From: Gammaproteobacteria bacterium
Lineage (GTDB): Bacteria > Pseudomonadota > Gammaproteobacteria > JAJPIJ01
DNA: 64,000 nt
Assembly: GCA_035501935.1 (NCBI GenBank)
Contig: DATJVC010000033.1
Span: 32,637-96,636 of the forward strand
Direction: 5' to 3'
Below, in pieces: positions 9,363-18,962 of this stretch (positions are counted from its first letter, which is position 1; each line of letters begins with the position of its first letter). Under the pieces are notes generated by a model, which was given only the letters and a program-made list of their open reading frames with translations, was not told the origin of the DNA and searched no databases. The translations under genes and the position numbers were made by a program.

Positions 9363-10358
9363 GTGATTCCAGGGTTCAAAGAAGAAAGATTGGTGGCGGT
9401 GACGGCACCGGCGCGGCTGCATTTCGGTTTCGTCGATCTTAACGGCGAACTGGGACGGCAATTCGGCAGCCTGGGACTCGCCATCGCCGATCTGGCCACC
9501 AAGCTCATCATCCGCCCGTCCGCGCAGAACGTGACGCACGGGCCGGATGCGGCGCGCGCAAGACACTTTGCCGATGTGCTGTTGCATGAGTGGGGCATAC
9601 AAAGCGCCGTGTCGATCATCGTTGAGCACGCTATCCCGTCGCATTGCGGCCTCGGCTCCGGCACGCAGATGGCGCTGGCCGTGGGCACCGGACTCGCCAA
9701 GCTTTTTGAAATCGATATCAATACCACGGAGTTGGTGCGAATCACCAATCGCGGCACGCGCTCCGGCGTCGGCCTCGGCGCCTTTGATCATGGCGGCTTC
9801 CTCGTCGACGGTGGGCGTGGACCGAATACAATAGCGCCGCCCTTGATCAGCCGCCTGCCGTTCCCCGAACAGTGGCGCATGTTGCTGATCTTCGATGACG
9901 AGCGTGAGGGCCTGCATGGACAGAGCGAGCGCGATGCGTTCAAGCAACTGTCGCCGATGCCGTCCGAGACATCCGCCGAATTGTGCCGCCGCGTGCTGGT
10001 GCAGTTGTTGCCGGCGTTGGTGGAAGAGGATTTCATGAACTTCAGCGATGCAATTACGCGATTGCAGGAGGCGACGGGCGATCAATTCTCAAGCGTCCAG
10101 GGCGGCCGTTACACCAGCCCGCGTGTGGCCGAGGTGCTGGAGTGGCTGCGCGGGCAGGGCGTGGCTGGCCTCGGCCAGAGTTCGTGGGGGCCGACGGGGT
10201 TCGCATTTTTCGCCACCGCTGACGAGGCGGAAAGCATGGCGGCATTGGCGCGCCAGCGCCGGCAATCCACTGCGACGCTGCGATTCATGGTTTGCCGGGC
10301 GCGCAATGAGGGCGCGCGTGTTCGCACTCATGTGGCACGTCATCTGATCGCCGCCTGA
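9363..10358 (+). CDS. Beta-ribofuranosylaminobenzene 5'-phosphate (beta-RFAP) synthase
   Basis: A 331-residue GHMP-kinase-fold protein with the family motif IPSHCGLGSGTQ at residues 91-102 and the N-terminal APARLHFGFVDLNG signature. It condenses p-aminobenzoate (or 4-hydroxybenzoate in some organisms) with PRPP, with loss of CO2 and PPi: the first committed step of the H4MPT arm of cofactor synthesis. The start is GTG 9363 with AGGGA 7 nt upstream. It is the first gene of the C1 operon, 28 bp before mtdB. This gene is a reliable marker of bacteria using H4MPT-linked formaldehyde oxidation. Confidence 0.93.
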   Translation: MIPGFKEERLVAVTAPARLHFGFVDLNGELGRQFGSLGLAIADLATKLIIRPSAQNVTHGPDAARARHFADVLLHEWGIQSAVSIIVEHAIPSHCGLGSGTQMALAVGTGLAKLFEIDINTTELVRITNRGTRSGVGLGAFDHGGFLVDGGRGPNTIAPPLISRLPFPEQWRMLLIFDDEREGLHGQSERDAFKQLSPMPSETSAELCRRVLVQLLPALVEEDFMNFSDAITRLQEATGDQFSSVQGGRYTSPRVAEVLEWLRGQGVAGLGQSSWGPTGFAFFATADEAESMAALARQRRQSTATLRFMVCRARNEGARVRTHVARHLIAA

Positions 10359-10386
10359 TGTAAAACCACTGCGTGAGTCATCAACC

Positions 10387-11301
10387 ATGAAAAATCCATA
10401 TCTGCTGCATATTTTCTGTCCCACGAAAAACGTCAGTCCGTTCGACATCAACATGGCCTATGAGGCCCGCTATGACGCCGTGATCCCCCACAGCGACGTG
10501 ACGCTCGATGACATCCGTCCGTTGACACAGGACACCATTTTCTCGCGCGGCCCCACGGGCGTGAAGCGCACCGGCATTTTCATCGGCGGCCGCGATTTCG
10601 GCCTGGCGCTGGACATGCTTGACGAGGCCCGCAAATCGATGGTGCCGCCGTTCGAAGTATCCGTGTTCGTCGATCCCTCCGGCGCGATTACCACCGCCGC
10701 GGCGCTGATGGCGTGCGTGGAATGGTGGGTGCGCAAACGCAAGAAGGGCGATCTGGAAGGCAAAAACGTGCAGATTTTCGGCGGGACCGGTCCGGTCGGC
10801 GTGTGCGCCGGTCTGCTGGCGTCGCAGTGTGGAGCGAAGGTGACGCTGGTCAGCCATCAGGGGGCGGCGGTGGCGCAGGCGCTGGCCGATCGTTACAACG
10901 CGCGCTTCAGGACCGACATGCGTGGCGGAGACAGCAGTTCGGAGGCTGCATCAGGGTCGCTGATAGCTGGCGCCGAGATCGCCATCGGTGCCGCCAAGGC
11001 GGGTGTGTGCGTATTGTCCGAAAAGTTATTGAAGCAGGCCCGGAAGCTGATGGTGGCCGCCGACGTGAACGCCGTGCCGCCCACGGGTATCGAAGGCGTG
11101 GGGGTGCATGACATGGGCAAGCCCATTGCCGCCACGCCCGCCGGCGCGGCGGGCATCGGCGCGCTGGCGGTGGGCAACATCAAATACAAGGTGCATACCC
11201 GTCTCTTCAAAAAAATGTTCGAAGCGAAGAAGCCGCTATATCTGAGTTTCCCGGAGGCCTTTCAGGTGGCCCGCGAGATTGTCTCCTCCAGTTTGAAGTG
11301 A
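10387..11301 (+). CDS. mtdB: NAD(P)-dependent methylene-H4MPT dehydrogenase (MtdB)
   Basis: A 304-residue protein. The N-terminal half has the Mtd-type substrate region (HIFCPTKNVSPFDINMAY), and the C-terminal Rossmann fold carries GGTGPVG at residues 132-138. It oxidises methylene-H4MPT to methenyl-H4MPT in the cytoplasm with reduction of NAD or NADP. It lies in the standard order before orfY and mch, overlapping orfY by 4 bp. The alternative MtdA, which also accepts methylene-H4F, is less likely given the H4MPT-only context, but sequence inspection alone cannot fully exclude dual use. Confidence 0.92.
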   Translation: MKNPYLLHIFCPTKNVSPFDINMAYEARYDAVIPHSDVTLDDIRPLTQDTIFSRGPTGVKRTGIFIGGRDFGLALDMLDEARKSMVPPFEVSVFVDPSGAITTAAALMACVEWWVRKRKKGDLEGKNVQIFGGTGPVGVCAGLLASQCGAKVTLVSHQGAAVAQALADRYNARFRTDMRGGDSSSEAASGSLIAGAEIAIGAAKAGVCVLSEKLLKQARKLMVAADVNAVPPTGIEGVGVHDMGKPIAATPAGAAGIGALAVGNIKYKVHTRLFKKMFEAKKPLYLSFPEAFQVAREIVSSSLK

Positions 11302-12413
11302 CCTCGGTTCTGATCATTGCGCAATCGGCGCGCGCGCTGGCGCAGTCGGCGGTCAAGGCGGGCTGGAAAGCCTATGCCATCGACCAGTTCGGTGATTTGG
11401 ATACCCGTGCGGCAACGCAGCACTGTGATGTAGTCTGCAATTTCAGCGATACCCCCACCCTTCTTGTTGTCGTTGAGCTGCTTTTGGACAAGCATCATCC
11501 AAGTGCCTGCGTCATCGGTGGTGGCATGGAATCCGCTCTGGAATCCCTCATGGCTGTCAACGAACGCCTGCCGTTTACGGGCAATTCGCTGGAGATTTAC
11601 CGTCGCCTGTGCGATCCTATTTCCTTCTGCAAATTGCTGGACAATCTCGGCATCACATATCCTGAAACGGTGTCCGATGGTTCAGCAGCGTCGACGTCTG
11701 GCTGGCTAGCGAAGCGTGTAGGGGGCAGCGGCGGCGGGCACATACGACCATTGGCGGCGGGTGAGTTGCCGGGCGATGGGTATTATCGACAGCGGAGGGT
11801 TGATGGTATGTCCGCGTCCGTGTTGTTTCTTGCCAATGGCAGGAACGCGCAGGTTCTCGGTTATACACGGCACTGGCAGGCGCAGCCGGATGCAGGCCGG
11901 TCTTACTGCCGCAGTGGCTTGATACGCTGGTCGGCGGTACCCGCGCCCACAAGGGCACAATTGGAAAATACGGTCAGTGAGCTGACCCTGGCCGCCGGCC
12001 TGCGCGGCTTGTGTGGATTGGATTTCATGCTGGGTGATGACGGGTCAATCGCGGTTCTGGAGATCAATCCACGACCGCCCGCCAGCTTCGAATTGCATGA
12101 AGGCGAAGCAAGCCTGCTCGGAGCGCACCGGCGGGCTTGCGACGGCGAGTTGATTTCACCGCCGCCAGCGCCGGCATCAGCGGTCAAGGCATCGGTGGCG
12201 TTGTATGCGACGTGTTCGTTGACGGTGCCCGCGGGTTTCGTGTGGCCGCGATGGTGCGCGGATATTCCGGCCGCGGGAACAGTCATCGAACGGGATCAGC
12301 CGGTATGCACGGTGATGGCGCTGGCCACGAGCATGGAAGCCACCCAGGCCCTGGCGGAGAAAAGGCTGTTGACTTTGCTGGCCGAATTGAAAAACTTTCA
12401 ATCCATAACTTGA
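11298..12413 (+). CDS. ATP-grasp protein, OrfY-like, of the H4MPT gene set
   Basis: A 371-residue protein with a GTG start overlapping the mtdB stop (GTGA). The N-terminus is a pre-ATP-grasp fold (VLIIAQSARALAQSAVKAGW). A glycine-rich ATP-binding stretch (KRVGGSGGGHIR) follows, and the metal/ATP signature LEINPRPPASFELHEG comes near the end of the ATP-grasp core. Position between mtdB and mch matches the gene called orfY in methylotroph C1 clusters. It is thought to be needed for the C1 cofactors, but its reaction is not established; an ATP-dependent ligation onto H4MPT or methanofuran is an inference. Confidence 0.8.
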   Translation: MTSVLIIAQSARALAQSAVKAGWKAYAIDQFGDLDTRAATQHCDVVCNFSDTPTLLVVVELLLDKHHPSACVIGGGMESALESLMAVNERLPFTGNSLEIYRRLCDPISFCKLLDNLGITYPETVSDGSAASTSGWLAKRVGGSGGGHIRPLAAGELPGDGYYRQRRVDGMSASVLFLANGRNAQVLGYTRHWQAQPDAGRSYCRSGLIRWSAVPAPTRAQLENTVSELTLAAGLRGLCGLDFMLGDDGSIAVLEINPRPPASFELHEGEASLLGAHRRACDGELISPPPAPASAVKASVALYATCSLTVPAGFVWPRWCADIPAAGTVIERDQPVCTVMALATSMEATQALAEKRLLTLLAELKNFQSIT

Positions 12414-12420
12414 CGAGAGT

Positions 12421-13431
12421 ATGCCAATGATCGGCAAAACAACCGCCACTCGAAAGGACAAACCGGCCGTCAGCATAAATGCCATGACGGCACCATTGGT
12501 GAAGTCGCTTGTTAAAAACGCCGGTGCGCTGGGTCTGGGCGTGAGCAAGCTCAAAAACGGGGTGACCGTCATTGATGCGGGCATCGAGGCTCCAGGAGGC
12601 CTGGAGGCGGGCCGCTTGATTACGGAAATCTGCATGGGTGGATTGGGCCACGTCAACATCCGTTCGGCAAAGGTATTTGCGCGCTGGAGCTGGCATCTCG
12701 ACGTCTGGTCCAGCAGCCCGGTGCTCGCCTGTCTGGGCAGCCAGTATGCCGGCTGGAATTTGAGCCATGGCAGCGGCAAGGAAGCCTTCGGCGCCCTCGG
12801 TTCCGGACCGGCGCGCTCGCTCGGCAGCAAGGAGCGGCTGTTTCATGAATTGAATTATCGCGACCACGCCGCGCAGACGACGATGATCATCGAAGTGGAC
12901 AAGATACCGCCCGTCGAACTCACGCGGAAAATCGCCGACATGTGCGGTGTGCGCCCAGGCGCGCTCACCCTGGTCCTGACGCCGACCAACAGTCTCGCCG
13001 GCGGCATACAGGTCGTGGGCCGTGTACTGGAGGTGGCGTTGCACAAGGTTCACACGGTCGGCTTTCCGCTGGCCGACATCGCCGATGGCGTCGCCAGCGC
13101 GCCCATCTGTCCGCCGGCACAGGATCCCATGGTCGCGATGGGCCGCACCAATGACGCCGTCATTTTCGGAGGCCATGCCCACCTCTATGTGCGTGGTACG
13201 GATGCGGATGCGCAGGCGCTGGCGCAAAAACTGCCGAGCAACAGCTCACGCGATTTCGGCCGTCCCTTTGCGGAGGTGTTCAAGGAAGTGAATTATGATT
13301 TCTACAAGGTCGATCCGATGTTGTTCAGCCCGGCGCGGGTGGCAGTGACGGCGCTGAAGTCCGGCCGCACATTCCACGCCGGCCGGTTGCACGAGGAGTT
13401 GCTCGATCGTTCCTTCGGCGCTGAAAAATAG
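12421..13431 (+). CDS. mch: Methenyl-H4MPT cyclohydrolase (Mch)
   Basis: A 336-residue protein matching the Mch family across its length, including the segments GGLEAGRLITEICMGGLG, SGPARSLG and FGGHAHLYV. It hydrolyses methenyl-H4MPT to N5-formyl-H4MPT in the cytoplasm, the step between MtdB and the Fhc complex. It starts 7 bp after the orfY-like gene; ATG 12427 is an alternative start two codons in. The spacing and strand place it inside the C1 operon. Confidence 0.94.
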   Translation: MPMIGKTTATRKDKPAVSINAMTAPLVKSLVKNAGALGLGVSKLKNGVTVIDAGIEAPGGLEAGRLITEICMGGLGHVNIRSAKVFARWSWHLDVWSSSPVLACLGSQYAGWNLSHGSGKEAFGALGSGPARSLGSKERLFHELNYRDHAAQTTMIIEVDKIPPVELTRKIADMCGVRPGALTLVLTPTNSLAGGIQVVGRVLEVALHKVHTVGFPLADIADGVASAPICPPAQDPMVAMGRTNDAVIFGGHAHLYVRGTDADAQALAQKLPSNSSRDFGRPFAEVFKEVNYDFYKVDPMLFSPARVAVTALKSGRTFHAGRLHEELLDRSFGAEK

Positions 13432-13446
13432 CTATTCTGCAGTGTG

Positions 13447-14364
13447 ATGATCGAGCCACATATTGCGATTATCACGGATGAACCGGGCTGGCACGGCCGA
13501 CAGTTGAAGCGGGCCTTCGCCGCCCGAGGCCGGCAGGGCTTGTACGTGTCTTCGACGGAATGCCGGCTGGACTTGAGCGGCCCCCAGCCGCGCGTGCTTC
13601 TGCCGGGATTCAAGAAACCGCCTGCCGGCGTATTCGTGCGCGGCATCCCCGGCGGCACGCTGGAACAGGTCATCCTGCGATTGGATTGTCTGCATGCCTT
13701 GAGTGAACTCGGTATCTTGATCTACAACCATCCCCGCGCCATCGAGCGCACGGTCGACAAGGCCATGACCAGCTTTCTGCTCAAGCGCGCGCAGCTGCCC
13801 ACGCCGGAGACCTGGGTGTGCGAATCGGAACCGCAGGCGCGCGCCATCGTGCTCAAGGAATGTGCGCGTGGGCGCAAACTGGTGGCCAAGCCGCTGTTCG
13901 GCTCGCAAGGCACCGGCGTGCGATTGATTGAAAAGGTCGCCGATCTCGAGGACCGCGAAGGTTTGCAGGGTGTTTATTATCTGCAGGCCTTTCAGGAAAA
14001 ACTGGCCGAGCAATGGTGTGACGTGCGGGTATTCGTCATCGACGGCGTGGCGGTGGCGGCGATGCGGCGCTCCAGCGCCCATCACTGGATTACCAACCGC
14101 GCGCGCGGCGGCCGTTGCGAGGCGCTGCCATTGGACGGGACGTTGACACAGTTGGCCGAAGCGGCGGCGCGGGCCATCGACATCGATTACGCCGGCGTCG
14201 ATCTGATGCCGCTCGCGGATGGCGGTTACACCATCACCGAGGTGAACAGCATCCCCGCCTGGCAAGGTTTGCAGTCGGTGGCGGGCATCGATATCGCCGC
14301 GCGACTGGCTGATCATTTCTTCAGCCGCATGGCGCCAGTGACCGGGTTGCAAGCGGTGACGTGA
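13447..14364 (+). CDS. RimK-like ATP-grasp ligase (Orf5 of the H4MPT cluster)
   Basis: A 305-residue protein from ATG 13447 (a GTG lies one codon earlier). ATP-grasp features are clear: KPLFGSQGTGVRLI (phosphate-binding loop) and ITEVNSIPAWQG (metal-binding end). The fold is that of RimK/MptN-type alpha-L-glutamate ligases. Its place directly after mch and before orf7 matches orf5 of known methylotroph C1 clusters. A plausible role is adding amino-acid side chains to H4MPT; this is inference from fold and context. The stop overlaps the next start (GTGA). Confidence 0.82.
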   Translation: MIEPHIAIITDEPGWHGRQLKRAFAARGRQGLYVSSTECRLDLSGPQPRVLLPGFKKPPAGVFVRGIPGGTLEQVILRLDCLHALSELGILIYNHPRAIERTVDKAMTSFLLKRAQLPTPETWVCESEPQARAIVLKECARGRKLVAKPLFGSQGTGVRLIEKVADLEDREGLQGVYYLQAFQEKLAEQWCDVRVFVIDGVAVAAMRRSSAHHWITNRARGGRCEALPLDGTLTQLAEAAARAIDIDYAGVDLMPLADGGYTITEVNSIPAWQGLQSVAGIDIAARLADHFFSRMAPVTGLQAVT

Positions 14365-15248
14365 AGTCGCTGTCGCCGGATCAGGTGCAGGCCGTGGTCC
14401 GGGAGGCCTGTAATGCCGATGTGCAGGCGTTCAAGCCCGGCAACGTCAGTGTCGATTCCGCAGGGCATCGCATGCAGGCGGAGCACTTTCTCCACAGCGC
14501 CGATCTGGTCGCCCCGGTGTTGGCCCGCCCTGATTTGACCGTCGGGCAGCGCATCGAACAGGCGGTTGACCTGACCATGGCGCAGGTGGGTTGCAATACC
14601 AATCTCGGCATTGTTCTCCTGCTGGCCCCACTGGCCCAGGCGGCCCTCCTACGGTTTTCCACGGACGACTTTCAGGAACGTCTAGGGCGGGTATTGCGCG
14701 CCTTGACGCAGACGGATGCCGCTGCCGCCTACCGGGCCATCAGGCAGGCCAGCCCCGCCGGTCTGGGGCACCACTCGCAGCAGGACGTGGGCATGGAACC
14801 GGAAGTAACGCTGCTTGAGGCCATGCAACTGGCTGCGGATCGGGACCAGATTGCCCGCCAATATGCCCAAGATTATGCAGACATTTTTACCCTTGGGGTA
14901 ACGGCCCTGAAGGAAGGCTGGGCGAGGGGATGGGGGCGGGAGTGGGGGGCGGTGGCATGCTATCTGGCCTTTCTGTCCCGGATACCGGATACCCACATCT
15001 GCCGCAAATATGGGCGGGAGGTGGCGGAAATGGTGCGGCAGGAGGCCGCGGGAGTGGAAACTGATTTCAAAGCGTGCGAGAATTCGACCACAGCCTATAA
15101 TAAGCTGTTGAGTTTTGATAACAAGTTGAAACAGGGAGGATACAATCCGGGCACCAGTGCCGACCTCACTGTGGCGAGTTGGACCGCCTGCCGATTGCAG
15201 ACTTTCCTGAAAGAAGCCCCGTCGCACGACGGTGGCGGACATAAGTAA
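14361..15248 (+). CDS. CitG-like protein (Orf7 of the H4MPT cluster)
   Basis: A 295-residue protein related to triphosphoribosyl-dephospho-CoA synthases (CitG/MdcB). Family motifs are FKPGNVSV near residue 24, GCNTNLGIVLL near residue 74 and NPGTSADLTVAS near the end. It starts at a GTG overlapping the orf5 stop. It corresponds to orf7 of methylotroph C1 clusters. No citrate or malonate lyase genes are nearby, so a ribosyl-phosphate transfer in C1 cofactor synthesis is more likely than prosthetic-group synthesis, but the reaction is unproven. Confidence 0.82.
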   Translation: MKSLSPDQVQAVVREACNADVQAFKPGNVSVDSAGHRMQAEHFLHSADLVAPVLARPDLTVGQRIEQAVDLTMAQVGCNTNLGIVLLLAPLAQAALLRFSTDDFQERLGRVLRALTQTDAAAAYRAIRQASPAGLGHHSQQDVGMEPEVTLLEAMQLAADRDQIARQYAQDYADIFTLGVTALKEGWARGWGREWGAVACYLAFLSRIPDTHICRKYGREVAEMVRQEAAGVETDFKACENSTTAYNKLLSFDNKLKQGGYNPGTSADLTVASWTACRLQTFLKEAPSHDGGGHK

Positions 15249-15365
15249 CTAAAAACGGTCGGGTCCATCCCAATCGAAAAAGATGCAACAAGGTGACAAG
15301 CGATGTCTATATTCAAAGCACTTGTCTGGCAACCATCTACTGGAGACTCAAGAGGAGGTAGAACC

Positions 15366-15875
15366 ATGGCAGTGGTAGATCGTGTACTAGTCGGTGAATC
15401 ACTGGTCGGCGACGGCAATGAAATTGCCCACATCGACCTGATTATGGGACCTCGCGGCAGTGCGGCGGAGGCAGCTTTCTGCAACGCCCTGGTTAACAAC
15501 AAGGACGGCTTCACCTCTCTGCTCGCGGTCGTATCCCCCAATCTCGCCGCCAAACCCAGCACCGTGATGTTCAACAAGGTGACCATCAAGGGCGCCAAGC
15601 AGGCCACCCAGATGTTCGGGCCCGCACAACGCGCCGTGGCGATGGCCGTCACCGAGTGCGTGGAAGACGGCACCATCCCGGCAAACGAAGCGGACGATAT
15701 CTTCATCTGCGTTGGCGTGTTCATCCACTGGATGGCCGCCGACGACAAGAAGATTCAGGACTTCAATCATCAGGCCGTCAAGGAATCCATCAAGCGCGCC
15801 GTCAAACGCGAGCCGAAGGCTTCCGAGGTGATCGCCAAGAAGAAGACCGCGCATCCGTTTGCCGCGCATGTCTGA
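15366..15875 (+). CDS. fae: Formaldehyde-activating enzyme (Fae)
   Basis: A 169-residue protein from ATG 15366, chosen because AGAGGAGG at 15351-15358 is a near-ideal ribosome-binding site 7 nt upstream and the N-terminus ([17 protein letters not shown]) aligns with known Fae proteins. The strong site fits the high abundance usual for this enzyme. Fae condenses formaldehyde with H4MPT to methylene-H4MPT. The block [15 protein letters not shown] is the family signature. A 117-bp gap separates it from orf7, leaving room for its own promoter, and a strong terminator follows. Confidence 0.96.
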   Translation: MAVVDRVLVGESLVGDGNEIAHIDLIMGPRGSAAEAAFCNALVNNKDGFTSLLAVVSPNLAAKPSTVMFNKVTIKGAKQATQMFGPAQRAVAMAVTECVEDGTIPANEADDIFICVGVFIHWMAADDKKIQDFNHQAVKESIKRAVKREPKASEVIAKKKTAHPFAAHV

Positions 15876-15920
15876 TTTGCTATAACAACAATAACAGGGT
15901 TCTGGTTGAACCCATGCCTG

Positions 15921-15951
15921 ATCGCCCCGGCCCGCCCGGGGCGATTTTTTT
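15921..15951 (+). terminator. Rho-independent terminator of the C1 operon
   Basis: A perfect 10-bp GC-rich stem (ATCGCCCCGG at 15921-15930, CCGGGGCGAT at 15936-15945) with a 5-nt loop is followed directly by seven Ts. It lies 45 bp after the fae stop. Confidence 0.93.
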
Positions 15952-16205
15952 CAGTGTCCGGAATCGGGGTGTGATACTGAGCCGACACGACAAGCGCCCA
16001 AAAGCACCAGTATTGAGCGTGTTTCACGCCGTAGTGAACTAATTCAGTTCAGGTTTAATCCCCACCTGTAATATGCAGCGCCTGTCATCCATGTTTCGCT
16101 TCAGTGTTCTCGACAAAATTCAACAGCTTATATAAAATTGCGCACATTTTTTGCATCGCATCATTACAGGGTTTGAATATTTACTTAAGGAGTGCTGGTC
16201 TAACC
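15952..16205. other. Intergenic region before the glucan synthase gene
   Basis: AT-richer than its surroundings, with no ORF I would call. It ends with AAGGAG at 16187-16192, the likely ribosome-binding site of the next gene. The frame of that gene extends back to an ATG at 16104, but this extra segment is not conserved-looking. No clear -35/-10 pair was identified. Confidence 0.35.
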
Positions 16206-18926
16206 ATGGAAGCAGATTCGCAGTCCTCGCAGGAAATGGCGCCGCCCCCATCAGTCATCACCGATCTGCTCCCGCTGTCCGGACCAATGCATGGGCGGGT
16301 GACACGCGCGCGGCTGGATTGGCTGCAGGCGCTGCTGATTGCGTTGTTGATGGCGGCAGCCACCGTCACCCTGTGGGGCAGTTTCAACCGCCCGGTCGAC
16401 ATTGTCGACTGGAACGGAAAAATTCACGGCGTGTCCTTCAGCGCCTATCAGAAGGATCAGAATCCTTACACGCAAACCTACCCCACCGAACGGGAGCTGG
16501 AAGCCGACATTGCCATGCTCCGGGATCGGGTCAACAGCATCCGCACTTATTCCTCCACGCACGGTTTCGAGGCGGTGCCGCGCCTGGCGCAGAAGTACGG
16601 TCTCAGGGTCACGGCGGGCGCATGGTTCAACCGTAGCAGGGAAAACAATGCAAAGGAGTACAACAACCTGATCCGCAACGCCGAGACCTATCCTAATGTC
16701 ACGCGCGTGATTATCGGTAACGAAACGCTGCTGCGCGGCGACATGACGGTGAAGGAATTGTCGGCGTATCTGCGTTATGCGCGTCAACGTTTGCACCAGC
16801 CGGTGAGCACGGCCGAAACATGGGATCAATGGCTGCTACACCCGGAACTGGCGAAGTCCGTGGACTTTATCGCCATCCACGTGCTGCCATATTGGGAAAA
16901 AGTGCCCGTGGAGAAATCGGTGGATTGGGTCATGGATCGCTATGAGGTCGTCAAGAAACGATTCCCCGGCAAGACCGTGGTCATCGACGAAACGGGATGG
17001 CCGAGCAGCGGACCGCGTCTCGGCCCGGCCAGGCCCTCGCTGGTGAACGCCGCAAGTTTTGCACGCGATTTCATCAAGGAGGCGCAACGCCAGCACGTCG
17101 AGTATTTCATCATGGAGGCCTTCGATCAGCCCTGGAAAAAGGTCGATGAGGGCGCGGTCGGGCCGCATTGGGGGATGTTCAACGCCGACCGCGAATCCAA
17201 ATATCCACTGGCCGGCGCGCTTGTTCCCGACAAGGACTGGCGTTCCAAGGCCTTTGCGGCGGTGTTGCTGGCTTTGCTGCCGATCCTGTGGTTTGCGGCG
17301 CAACGCACCGATCTGAAACTACGCGGCCGTCTCTTTTTCGCGCTGCTGCTGCAAACAGCGACGGCGGCGGCGATATGGACCTCGCTATTGCCGCATACGA
17401 AGGAATTGTCCGACTTCAGCTTGTGGATATGGTATTTGCTGTTCCCCGCACAATTGCTGTTGTTGGTGGTGATGCTCATCAACGGCTTGGAGATGGCGGA
17501 AATGATCTGGCCCCGGCGGCTGCGGCGTCACTTCGAGGCATATTCCGCGGCGCCGATGTCCGTGCTACCCAGGGTCTCGTTGCATCTGCCCATCCACAAT
17601 GAACCGCCGGCAGTCGTATTCGAGACCTTGGCCGGTCTCGCCCGGCTGGATTACCCGGATTATGAAGTGCTGGTGATCGATAACAATACAAAAGACCCCG
17701 CGATCTGGCAGCCAGTACGTGATTATTGCGAACGGCTGGGCGAACGTTTCCACTTTTTCCATCTCGAGAACTGGCCGGGGTACAAGGCCGGGGCGCTGAA
17801 CTTTGCCTTGAGAAACACCGATCCCGCGGCGGCAATCGTGGGCGTCGTCGATAGCGATTACGTCGTCACGCCGGATTGGTTGAAATCACTGGTGCCTTAC
17901 TTCGAGCATGACGAAGTGGCCTTCGTGCAGGCGCCGCAAGACCACCGCGCCTGGCGGGACAGCGTATTCAAGACCATGTGTAATTGGGAATACAACGGCT
18001 TTTTTGAAATCGGCATGGTTCAACGCAACGAGCGCAACGCCATCATCCAGCATGGCACGATGACGATGATTCGCAAACAGGCCCTGTGGCGTGCAGGCGC
18101 CTGGGGCGAGTGGTGCATCTGCGAAGATGCCGAACTGGGGCTGCGTCTGCTCACCCGCGGTCACGAGGCGGTGTACGTCAATCATGTCTTCGGCCGCGGT
18201 TTGGTGCCTGAGAGTTTCAGTGCCTACAAGAACCAGCGTTTCCGCTGGGTGTACGGCGCGGTGCAGATTCTGAAGCGACACTGGCGGGAACTGTTCCTGC
18301 CCGGCGTTGGCCGCCTCACGTTGGGACAGCGTTTCCATTTTGTGAGCGGCTGGATGCCCTGGTTTGCCGACGCGCTGCAGCTCGTGTTCACGGTGGCCGG
18401 TTTGTTCTGGACCGTCGGCATGCTGGTTGCGCCGCGCAGCATGGAACTGCCGTTGGAGGATTTTTTAATACCGACGGTGGGCGTTTTTGTGTTCAAGATT
18501 TTTCACAATCTCATGCTCTATGATGCGCGGGTAAAATGCGGCTGGCGCGAGCGGTTGGGCGCGGCCGTGGCCGGCATGTCATTGACGCACAGCATCGCCC
18601 GGGCGGTTTTCACCGGCCTCATTACCCGCAGTCGTCCGTTCCTGCGCACGCCGAAGATGGAGGGCCGTGCGGCGTGGTTGCAGGGACTGGCGATGGCTCG
18701 TGAAGAGGGCATGATTGCGCTGGCGCTCGTTTTGGCGGCGGTGACGGTCATCCGTGTATTCGGCGCTGATGGCGCAGACATTCTCTGCTGGGTGGCCGTC
18801 CTATTGGTACAGGCGGTGCCCAATCTTGCCGCGGTCCTGATGGGTGTAACAAGCGTTCTACGGCCGGCGGAAAAATCCGCCTCCGTTCCGCGGCCGGCCA
18901 TGGCGCCAGCAGGCGCTACAAATTGA
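16206..18926 (+). CDS. ndvB: GH17-GT2 fusion, NdvB-type beta-glucan synthase
   Basis: From ATG 16206, 906 residues in three parts. After one N-terminal helix comes a GH17 domain (about residues 70-350) with the acid/base glutamate in IIGNETL and the nucleophile glutamate in VIDETGWPSSG near residue 262. Transmembrane helices follow, then a GT2 domain (about 455-700) with VVDSDYV (DxD-type metal site), ICEDAELG and QRFRW, then more helices. This architecture matches Pseudomonas aeruginosa NdvB, which makes cyclic beta-1,3-linked glucans from UDP-glucose, the GH17 part probably remodelling the glucan. It is monocistronic here. An upstream ATG at 16104 would add 34 residues. Confidence 0.85.
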   Translation: MEADSQSSQEMAPPPSVITDLLPLSGPMHGRVTRARLDWLQALLIALLMAAATVTLWGSFNRPVDIVDWNGKIHGVSFSAYQKDQNPYTQTYPTERELEADIAMLRDRVNSIRTYSSTHGFEAVPRLAQKYGLRVTAGAWFNRSRENNAKEYNNLIRNAETYPNVTRVIIGNETLLRGDMTVKELSAYLRYARQRLHQPVSTAETWDQWLLHPELAKSVDFIAIHVLPYWEKVPVEKSVDWVMDRYEVVKKRFPGKTVVIDETGWPSSGPRLGPARPSLVNAASFARDFIKEAQRQHVEYFIMEAFDQPWKKVDEGAVGPHWGMFNADRESKYPLAGALVPDKDWRSKAFAAVLLALLPILWFAAQRTDLKLRGRLFFALLLQTATAAAIWTSLLPHTKELSDFSLWIWYLLFPAQLLLLVVMLINGLEMAEMIWPRRLRRHFEAYSAAPMSVLPRVSLHLPIHNEPPAVVFETLAGLARLDYPDYEVLVIDNNTKDPAIWQPVRDYCERLGERFHFFHLENWPGYKAGALNFALRNTDPAAAIVGVVDSDYVVTPDWLKSLVPYFEHDEVAFVQAPQDHRAWRDSVFKTMCNWEYNGFFEIGMVQRNERNAIIQHGTMTMIRKQALWRAGAWGEWCICEDAELGLRLLTRGHEAVYVNHVFGRGLVPESFSAYKNQRFRWVYGAVQILKRHWRELFLPGVGRLTLGQRFHFVSGWMPWFADALQLVFTVAGLFWTVGMLVAPRSMELPLEDFLIPTVGVFVFKIFHNLMLYDARVKCGWRERLGAAVAGMSLTHSIARAVFTGLITRSRPFLRTPKMEGRAAWLQGLAMAREEGMIALALVLAAVTVIRVFGADGADILCWVAVLLVQAVPNLAAVLMGVTSVLRPAEKSASVPRPAMAPAGATN

Positions 18927-18962
18927 TGCATGGATCCGTTTGACGCCCCACGATGACGCATT

